This document shows, piece after piece, positions 24,951 to 31,620 of a stretch of DNA of 33,417 bases (positions are counted from its first letter, which is position 1; every line of letters starts with the position of its first letter). Where the stretch lies: positions 1 to 33,417 of the forward strand of contig NZ_JAMNXL010000019.1 of the NCBI RefSeq assembly GCF_023653175.1, read 5' to 3'. The notes under the pieces were generated by a model. That model did no database searches and was not told where the DNA came from. It saw only the letters and a program-made list of their open reading frames with translations. The stretch is from Erythrobacter sp. Its GTDB lineage: Bacteria > Pseudomonadota > Alphaproteobacteria > Sphingomonadales > Sphingomonadaceae. The position numbers were made by a program, and so were the translations under genes.

Positions 24951-27900
24951 ATGAACACCGCCAAGCTTGCGCCGCGTCGGCGCCTCTTCGCCCTCGGGAC
25001 CGCCTCTGCACTGGCGATCGCCGCGTCCAGCCCCGCGCTGGCGCAGGACGCCGCCAAGCCGGAAGAAGATCCGGACGCCGCCGCCACGCCCGCCGAGGAG
25101 CCTGAAGCCGACATCATCGTCACCGGCTACCGCGCCGCCCTGCAATCTGCGCAAGACATCAAGCGCAACGCCGATACTTTCGTCGATGCCATCACCGCCG
25201 AGGACATCGGCGCGCTCCCCGACCGCTCGGTCGCCGAAGCGCTGCAGCGCGTGCCGGGCGTCAATATCGGCCGCTTCGAGAAGACATCCGATCCCGACCG
25301 CTTCTCGGTCGAAGGGACGGGCGTCATCATTCGCGGCCTGCCCTTTGTGCGTTCCGAACTGAACGGCCGCGACGTGTTCTCGGCCAATGGCGGCACGGCT
25401 CTCAATTTCAACGACCTCTCGCCCGAACTGCTGAGCTCGGTGCTGGTGTACAAGAACCTCACCGCCGACATGGTGGAAGGCGGGATTGCGGGCACGGTCA
25501 ACCTCACCACCCGTAAGCCGCTCGACCGGCGGGGCTTCCACGTTTCGGGCACGCTCGAAGGCAACATCGGGGACCTTCAGGAAGAATGGTCGCCGGGCGG
25601 CTCGTTGCTCGTCTCCAAGACCTTCGAGGGCGATCGCGGCACGCTCGGCCTTCAGTTCGGCTATGCCCGCTCCGAGCTGGTCAGCCGCACCGACGCGTCG
25701 CAGATCACCGATCCCTGCTTCCGCGCGCCGACGCTCAACGGGCCGTGCTTCCGTCCGCGCCCGGTTGGCAGCGGCGGGTTCCTTCCCGGGCCGATCCAGG
25801 ATGCGAGCAATTTCCCGCCGGCCGGCAGCGTGCTGGTGCCCAAGGGGGCGGGCGTGCGCACGACCCGGCTTGAGCGCGATCGCGAGGCCTATTCGGCGGT
25901 TCTCCAATACGAAAGCCCGGATCGCGATTTCCTGTTCACCTTCGAATGGCTGCGCTCCGACACCACCTTCGCCGCCGACGAATATTCGGCGCTGGCGCTG
26001 GTCAATGACGACGCCCTGTTCCCGGTCCCGGCCGCGGGCAGCACCTGGGAGTTCGACAGCAACGGCGTTTTCCAGCGCGGCGTTCTGAGCCAGCGCATCG
26101 GCGATGCCTATGCCAATCCCTTCGGACGTGGCGGGATTCCGCTCGAAACCCTGCGTCTGCAGCGCGAAACCGCCTCGCGGACCGAGGATTTTTCGATCGA
26201 CATCGACTGGAACATCACCGACCGTTTCCGGATCAATTTCGAGGCTCAGCGGATCGAATCCGATCTGGCGCAGGATGCGATCATCGGAACGATGAACAGC
26301 TGGGCGAACATCGCAATCGACAATACGGGGCGCACCCCGCAGGTCGAGTTCCTCGCTCCTCCCGGCGCGCCGGCGGATTACTTCACCTCCGGGCGCAACA
26401 CCTATTACTGGTTCCTGATCGACAGCGTTACCCGCAACGAAGGGCAGCTGGATTCGCTGCGCCTCGATGCCGAATACGACATCAGCGACGACGGCTTCTT
26501 CAAGCAGGTCAAGTTCGGCGCGCGCTGGTCGGACCGTGACCGGGCGACCCGCGACACCGCCTTCAGCACCTGGGGCAATCTTTCGGCACCCTGGGCTGGC
26601 CGCGCGGGATGCGCGCCGTGGAACGCGGGTCCCGGGTGTGCGGCGACCGGCGGGTTCCAGCCCGGCCGCTTCTTTACCGGATTGCCCGGTCAGGAGTTCG
26701 CAATCGGCGGCGGTGCCTATGTCGATGATTTCCCCAACTATTCCAATCTGCGCACGCCGTTTGGCAGCGGTTTCCAGCGCGGTAATGCTCCTGCGCCCCT
26801 GCCGGGCGGCGCGTTCTTCTATGGCGGGGACGACTTCCTGGGCGAGTATCTTGCTGGCCAAACGGACCAGCAGGGGCGTGAGATCAACATCTTCTCCCAA
26901 ACGCCCAACCCGTACATCGGCGTAAACGGGCGCAACTTCCTGGATCCGGTCACCCGGGCAGTGACGCCGTGCGATCCGTTCTGCCCGAACGAGCTCGACA
27001 TCGTAAGGGAAGAAACCCGGGCTGCTTATGCCCGGCTCGACTACGGGACCGACTTTGACAACGGCTGGAAGCTCTCGGGGAATGTCGGCCTGCGCTATGT
27101 GGAAACGCAGGTGTCGGCGGGTGGCCTGATCGGCTTCCCCAACGCCCAGCAATTCGACATTCCGGCTGCCGGCGGCAATGGCGACGGGATCGCGCAACTT
27201 TCCGAGGTCCAAGCCGCTTGTACTCAGGCGCAGAACCTGCCTGCCGATCAACGGCCCGCGTACTGTTCGCTCTCGCCTGCGCGCCTGGCCACCTTCGCGG
27301 CGGCCTACACCACCGAAGTCCTCGATGACACGAGTGACGAGACGTTCGGCAACTGGCTGCCGAGCTTCAATGCGCTGCTCGATACCGGCAACGGCCTGCT
27401 CTTCCGCGCGGCGGTATCCAGAGGCATCAGCCGCCCGGATCTTGGCGCGTTCCGGTCGGGCGGGGCGATCGGCGACAACACCGGGGTCCTGCGATCGCAA
27501 GGCACGCTTGAAACCGGCCCGCTGTTCGCGCTCCGAACCGGCAATCGCGACCTGCGACCGATCGGGGTCTGGAACTACGACTTGTCGGTGGAATGGTATT
27601 TCGACCGTGTAGGATCGCTGACCGTCAACGGTTTCGTCAAGGATCTCAGCGGGATCATCGATAACGCCGTCGACGTCATCAACTTCTCCAGCCCGCGCGT
27701 TCCCTCGCTCGATGTGGAGGTCAACCGGCCGGTCAATCAGCAGGACGGCACGCTCAAGGGCGTGGAAATCACCTACCAGCAGACCTACGACTTCTTGCCC
27801 GGTCTGCTCAGCGGACTTGGGTCGCAATTGACCTATACCTATGTCGACGGCGCGGACTTCACCAACACCGACCGCGCCGGGAATCTGGGGCCCTTCGCCG

Positions 27901-28250
27901 ACGCGCAGCCGCTCGCCGGGATTTCCGAGAGCACCTTCAACGGAACCATTTTCTACGAAAAGGACTGGCTCTCGGCGCGTCTCGCCTACAACTGGCGCTC
28001 GGCCTTCCTGATCACCCCGCGCGACGACATCTTCCCGTTCTCTCCAATCTGGGGCGAATCCACGGGTCAGCTTGACGGGTCTATCTTCGTGACGGTGCGC
28101 GACGGGCTCAAGCTCGGGGTGCAGGGGGTGAACCTGCTCGACGAGGTTACCCGCACCAGTCAGGTGGTCGATTTCGACGGCACGCGGGTGGTCCGCTCGG
28201 CCTTCCGCAACGACCGGCGCTTCACTTTCCTTGCCCGCTTCGATTTCTAA
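24951..28250 (+). CDS. TonB-dependent receptor, outer-membrane glucan uptake
   Basis: The 1099-residue outer-membrane protein takes up a large substrate powered by TonB. Signal peptide residues 1-31 end in ALA; an acidic linker leads to the TonB box DIIVTG (54-59). A plug domain follows (about 65-200, with IKRNADTFVDAITAEDIGALPDRSVAEALQRVPG), then a 22-strand-type barrel ending in the aromatic FLARFDF. The start ATG follows a GGGGAGAG site. Proteobacterial receptors of this TonB-receptor/GH16/GH3 layout usually import beta-glucan oligosaccharides. Unusual are four closely spaced cysteine pairs in predicted extracellular loops. The gene starts the operon that continues with GH16 after 12 bases. 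Confidence 0.94.
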   Translation: MNTAKLAPRRRLFALGTASALAIAASSPALAQDAAKPEEDPDAAATPAEEPEADIIVTGYRAALQSAQDIKRNADTFVDAITAEDIGALPDRSVAEALQRVPGVNIGRFEKTSDPDRFSVEGTGVIIRGLPFVRSELNGRDVFSANGGTALNFNDLSPELLSSVLVYKNLTADMVEGGIAGTVNLTTRKPLDRRGFHVSGTLEGNIGDLQEEWSPGGSLLVSKTFEGDRGTLGLQFGYARSELVSRTDASQITDPCFRAPTLNGPCFRPRPVGSGGFLPGPIQDASNFPPAGSVLVPKGAGVRTTRLERDREAYSAVLQYESPDRDFLFTFEWLRSDTTFAADEYSALALVNDDALFPVPAAGSTWEFDSNGVFQRGVLSQRIGDAYANPFGRGGIPLETLRLQRETASRTEDFSIDIDWNITDRFRINFEAQRIESDLAQDAIIGTMNSWANIAIDNTGRTPQVEFLAPPGAPADYFTSGRNTYYWFLIDSVTRNEGQLDSLRLDAEYDISDDGFFKQVKFGARWSDRDRATRDTAFSTWGNLSAPWAGRAGCAPWNAGPGCAATGGFQPGRFFTGLPGQEFAIGGGAYVDDFPNYSNLRTPFGSGFQRGNAPAPLPGGAFFYGGDDFLGEYLAGQTDQQGREINIFSQTPNPYIGVNGRNFLDPVTRAVTPCDPFCPNELDIVREETRAAYARLDYGTDFDNGWKLSGNVGLRYVETQVSAGGLIGFPNAQQFDIPAAGGNGDGIAQLSEVQAACTQAQNLPADQRPAYCSLSPARLATFAAAYTTEVLDDTSDETFGNWLPSFNALLDTGNGLLFRAAVSRGISRPDLGAFRSGGAIGDNTGVLRSQGTLETGPLFALRTGNRDLRPIGVWNYDLSVEWYFDRVGSLTVNGFVKDLSGIIDNAVDVINFSSPRVPSLDVEVNRPVNQQDGTLKGVEITYQQTYDFLPGLLSGLGSQLTYTYVDGADFTNTDRAGNLGPFADAQPLAGISESTFNGTIFYEKDWLSARLAYNWRSAFLITPRDDIFPFSPIWGESTGQLDGSIFVTVRDGLKLGVQGVNLLDEVTRTSQVVDFDGTRVVRSAFRNDRRFTFLARFDF

Positions 28251-28262
28251 GAGGCCAAGGTC

Positions 28263-29240
28263 ATGACAATCGCAGGGCTGCTGAAGGCGGGCACGCTGAC
28301 AGCGGCCCTGCTGCTTTCGGGGGCATCATCGCCCCCCGCCGAACAACCGCTCGCCCCGCTGGAGGGCGCAGGCTGGGAGCTGGTCTGGGCCGACGAGTTC
28401 GCTGGCGACACGCTCGACCGCACCAAGTGGACGCCCGAGATCTCGTGCTGGGGCGGGGGCAACAATGAACGCCAGTGCTACACCGACCGGCCCGAGAACA
28501 TCGCGGTTCAGGGCGGCCTGCTGCTCCTGAAGGCGCAGAAGGAGCGCTTTGCCGGGCCGGCGCGCCCGCCCGAGATCGCGGAAGCCGTCAACCCCACGCT
28601 GGTGCAGTCGCACACCTCGGGCAAGGTCCGCACCATCGGCCTCCACGCCTGGCGTTACGGCCGGATCGAAGCGCGCGCCAAGGTTCCACCTGGGCAGGGC
28701 ACCTGGCCTGCGATCTGGATGATGCCCAACGACCCTGCCTACGGCCCCTGGCCGCGCTCGGGCGAGATCGACATTCTCGAGGCGGTCAATATCGGCGCCA
28801 AGTGCAAGGACTGCGCGGGCGGCATGGGCGAGAACCGGACGATCAGCGCGCTCCATTTCGGCGATTTCGCGCCGCTCAACCGCTATGTCGACCATCGCAA
28901 CGCCTTGCCCGGCCTCGCGCTGCCCTCGGATGATTTCCACGTCTATGCGGTCGAATGGGGCGAGGGGCTGATCCGCTTCCTCGTCGATGATCGCGTGCAC
29001 CTCACCGTCACCGCCGAGCAGTGGAGCACCGCTGCGCCGGGTGCCAAGGGCAATGCGTCCGCGCCGTTCGACCAGCCCTTCTATATCATGGCCAACCTTG
29101 CCGTGGGCGGGCGCCTGTCGGAAGAAAACAACGCCAAGGGGGTTGCAGCGGGCAGCTTTCCCGCGCAATTCGCAATCGATTGGATAAGGGTCTACCGCTG
29201 CGCCAGCGATCCCGCGACGGGGCGGGCCTGCATCCGGTAG
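28263..29240 (+). CDS. Glycoside hydrolase family 16, probable laminarinase
   Basis: Secreted endo-beta-1,3-glucanase-type enzyme. The 325-residue product has a signal peptide (hydrophobic about 5-22) and no lipobox. The GH16 catalytic signature is GEIDILEA with E168 as nucleophile, D170 and E173 as acid/base. Other GH16 hallmarks are WADEFAGDTLDRTKW, GRIEARAKVPPGQGTWPAIWMMP and the C-terminal IDWIRVYR. Six cysteines fall in three close pairs (SCWGGGNNERQC, CKDC, and the C-terminal pair), suggesting a disulfide-stabilised exported form. The ATG at 28263 lies 12 bases after the receptor stop. Specificity (laminarin versus mixed-linkage glucan or carrageenan) is inferred from the companion GH3 gene. 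Confidence 0.93.
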   Translation: MTIAGLLKAGTLTAALLLSGASSPPAEQPLAPLEGAGWELVWADEFAGDTLDRTKWTPEISCWGGGNNERQCYTDRPENIAVQGGLLLLKAQKERFAGPARPPEIAEAVNPTLVQSHTSGKVRTIGLHAWRYGRIEARAKVPPGQGTWPAIWMMPNDPAYGPWPRSGEIDILEAVNIGAKCKDCAGGMGENRTISALHFGDFAPLNRYVDHRNALPGLALPSDDFHVYAVEWGEGLIRFLVDDRVHLTVTAEQWSTAAPGAKGNASAPFDQPFYIMANLAVGGRLSEENNAKGVAAGSFPAQFAIDWIRVYRCASDPATGRACIR

Positions 29241-29261
29241 GCGGGACGGGCGAGAGCGGTA

Positions 29262-30329
29262 ATGGCGCGGGTGCGCAAGAAAGTGACCATCAGGGACGTC
29301 GCCGAGGAGGCGGGCGTCTCGCTCCAGACGGTGAGCCGCGTGGTCAACGGCGGCCCCAACGTGCGCCCGCAGCTGCGCGACAAGGTGCAGTCGGCGATCG
29401 ACCGGCTCGGCTACGTCCCCAGCCTCGCCGCCCAGCGGATGAGCGGATCGCGCTCTTACATCATTCTTGCGATCAACGATCGCGAACGCACGCTCGCCGA
29501 CTGGCGCGAGCGGATGGGCACCGACTGGGTCGACCAGATGCTGCTGGGCGGGATCCTGACCTGCTCCAAGCACGGCTACCGGATGATGGTGGAGCTGGTC
29601 GACACCCATTCCGATCATGTCGAGCGCGAGCTTGGCGCGGCCTTGTCGGCGTTGCAGCCAGACGGCGTGATCCTGACCCCGCCGCACTCGGAAAACCAGC
29701 TGATCACCGATCTGCTTGCAGTGCGCGGCATTCCCTTTGCGCGGATCGGATCGGATGCGCCGGGGGCGGGGATCCGGCTGACGATGGGCGACGAGGGCGC
29801 CGCGCATCTGGCCACCACCCGGCTGGCCGAACTCGGCCACCGTCGCATCGCGATGATCGCCGGGCCGGCGCAATACAGCCTCTCGGGCTGGCGCATCAAG
29901 GGCTGGCGCCGGGCGCTCGCCGAGGCGGGGCTGCCGCACGAGGGCCTGCTCGAGGTGGGCGATTTCGGCTATGAGAGCGGCGCGCGTGCGGCGCGCGCGC
30001 TGCTGACGCGCAACCCGGATTGCACCGCAATCATCGCCTCGTCCGACCAGATGGCGCTGGCCGCGCTCGAAGTCGCGCGCGAGCGGGGGCTCGAGGTGCC
30101 GCGCGACCTGTCGCTGATCTCCTTCGACAACACCCCGATCGTGCGCTTCACTCAGCCGCCGCTCACCGCCATCGACCAGCCGATCGCCGAGACCGTCGCC
30201 CGCGCGGTCGAACAGCTGATCGCGCGCTCCCCCGACGCGGACGACAGTGCCGTGATCGAGGTCGCTGCCGCACTGGTCGAGCGCGCCTCGACCGCGCCCG
30301 CCCCGGTCAAGACCCCGGAACACGGTTGA
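29262..30329 (+). CDS. LacI-family transcriptional repressor of the glucan locus
   Basis: The 355-residue protein has an N-terminal LacI helix-turn-helix (about 8-55, TIRDVAEEAGVSLQTVSRVVNG, hinge helix near SLAAQRMSG) and a periplasmic-binding-protein-like ligand domain. It likely senses glucose or a beta-gluco-oligosaccharide and represses the locus through the two 18-base palindromes at 24858 and 31567. It lies 21 bases after GH16 in the same operon, so it would be autoregulated. Its TGA overlaps the TTG start of the MFS gene. Confidence 0.93.
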   Translation: MARVRKKVTIRDVAEEAGVSLQTVSRVVNGGPNVRPQLRDKVQSAIDRLGYVPSLAAQRMSGSRSYIILAINDRERTLADWRERMGTDWVDQMLLGGILTCSKHGYRMMVELVDTHSDHVERELGAALSALQPDGVILTPPHSENQLITDLLAVRGIPFARIGSDAPGAGIRLTMGDEGAAHLATTRLAELGHRRIAMIAGPAQYSLSGWRIKGWRRALAEAGLPHEGLLEVGDFGYESGARAARALLTRNPDCTAIIASSDQMALAALEVARERGLEVPRDLSLISFDNTPIVRFTQPPLTAIDQPIAETVARAVEQLIARSPDADDSAVIEVAAALVERASTAPAPVKTPEHG

Positions 30330-31522
30330 GCGCGGCGTCCGCTTCGCCGCCCGATCGCCAGCCGGTCTGGTTCCTCGCCCTGTTCGCGCTCGCCGCTGCG
30401 GGCGGCGCGGTCGCCTATGTGCCGCTGCTGACCGTCCTGCTCCCCCAGCGCATCGCCGATCTGCAGGGCGGCGAGGACGTCGCCGCCCTCGCGCAGGTGA
30501 GCTTCCTCGGCGCGGTGATGGCGAGCATTGCCAATATCGGCGTCGGGATGCTGAGTGACCGGGCACGGGTGCGGCGGCCCTTCGTCATTGCCGGGCTGAT
30601 CCTCTCGAACGCGCTGCTGCTGGCCGTGGGCACAGCGACAAGCGTCGCGCAGATCGTGGTGCTGGTGATGGTCTGGCAAGTCGCCCTGAACCTGATGCTG
30701 GCCCCGCTGATGGCCTGGGCGGGCGATTGCTTTCCCGACGAGCAGAAGGGCGTGCTTGGCGGCGCGCTCGCGCTGTCCCCGGCGCTGGGCGCGCTGGCGG
30801 GATCGCTGGTGACATGGGACGGGCTGGTGGCGCCGCCTGCGCGGCTGGCGCTGGTTGCCGTGCTGGTGAGCGCGCTGGTGCTGCCTGCGGTGCTGCTCGG
30901 CAAGGGACGCGTCCGGCCGGCTCTGGTTGCCCCTGTGCCCGCGCCGCCGCCGTCCGCGCCGCGCGCTGAGCGGGTGGTGCTGCGGATGTGGGCGGCGCGG
31001 CTGCTGGTGCAGGTCGCGGAAGGCGGCATGTTCGCCTTCCTGCTCTACTGGCTGCGCTCGATCGCGCCGGGCTATCCAGAGAACGGCGCGGCCAATATCT
31101 TCAGCCTCGTGCTGGTGGGCGCGGTGCCCCTGTCGCTGTTGCTCGGGCGCTGGTCGGATCGCCATTCGCGGCCGCTGGTGCCGCTGGTCGCCGCTGCGCT
31201 GGCGTGCGCTTGCGGCATGCTGGTGATGGCGGCGGCCATGACGCTGGCCTGGGCAATCGCGGGTTACGTGCTGTTCGGCCTTGCCGCTGCGGTTTTCCTC
31301 GCGCTGCATTCGGGCCAGACCCTGCGCGTGCTTCCCGCCCCCCAGCACCGCGGGCGCGATCTCGGGGTGTTCAATCTCACCAACACCGTGCCGGGGATGG
31401 TGATGCCCGGGCTCACCGTGATGCTGGTTCCGCAGTTCGGCTATGGCGCGCTGTTCGTGCTGTTCGCCGGGCTTGCCTTTGCAAGCGCCGCGCTGCTTGC
31501 CGAGTCCTTGCGCCGTTCATGA
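30326..31522 (+). CDS. MFS transporter, probable glucan-oligosaccharide or sugar importer
   Basis: The 398-residue protein has about 10-12 hydrophobic segments and the MFS-type cytoplasmic-loop motifs GMLSDRARVRRPFV (after segment 2) and the equivalent GRWSDRHSRPLVP in the second half. The start is TTG at 30326, sharing bases with the LacI stop (TTGA), since the frame upstream overlaps LacI and no ATG or GTG precedes the first hydrophobic segment. It probably carries the products of GH3 or oligosaccharides across the inner membrane. Coupling to lacI suggests both are made at similar, modest levels. Confidence 0.85.
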   Translation: MSAASASPPDRQPVWFLALFALAAAGGAVAYVPLLTVLLPQRIADLQGGEDVAALAQVSFLGAVMASIANIGVGMLSDRARVRRPFVIAGLILSNALLLAVGTATSVAQIVVLVMVWQVALNLMLAPLMAWAGDCFPDEQKGVLGGALALSPALGALAGSLVTWDGLVAPPARLALVAVLVSALVLPAVLLGKGRVRPALVAPVPAPPPSAPRAERVVLRMWAARLLVQVAEGGMFAFLLYWLRSIAPGYPENGAANIFSLVLVGAVPLSLLLGRWSDRHSRPLVPLVAAALACACGMLVMAAAMTLAWAIAGYVLFGLAAAVFLALHSGQTLRVLPAPQHRGRDLGVFNLTNTVPGMVMPGLTVMLVPQFGYGALFVLFAGLAFASAALLAESLRRS

Positions 31523-31538
31523 TCGGCGTGCTTGATGC

Positions 31539-31567
31539 TTGCCAAAACGGGCGCGCGGCGGCATAGT
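31539..31567 (+). promoter_or_regulatory. Candidate GH3 promoter
   Basis: TTGCCA (31539-31544, five of six), a 17-base spacer and CATAGT (31562-31567, four of six). The -10 abuts the operator that begins at 31567, so repressor binding would cover the start site. Confidence 0.4.
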
Positions 31568-31584
31568 TTGATAACGTTCTCAAG
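31567..31584. promoter_or_regulatory. Second LacI-type operator, upstream of GH3
   Basis: TTTGATAACGTTCTCAAG, palindromic around AACGTT, matches the operator at 24858-24875 at 15 of 18 positions. It lies 36 bases before the GH3 ATG. The shared core fits a consensus TTGAGAACGTTCTCAA. Confidence 0.7.
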
Positions 31585-31620
31585 AAATAGTCAGGCAGGG
31601 TTCTGGGAGGGACTGGCGAG

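Noticed and set aside
24756..27827. A 1527-codon open minus-strand frame running from within the receptor gene into the halogenase-family gene
   Set aside because: The upstream ~1000 codons are antisense to the TonB receptor, show low-complexity Arg/Ala/Gly-rich translation and no domain; long antisense frames are expected at this GC content. The halogenase starts at GTG 24755 with its own ribosome site.
28326..30566. 746-codon minus-strand frame opposite GH16 and lacI
   Set aside because: Spans two strong plus-strand genes and their gap; no coherent domain.
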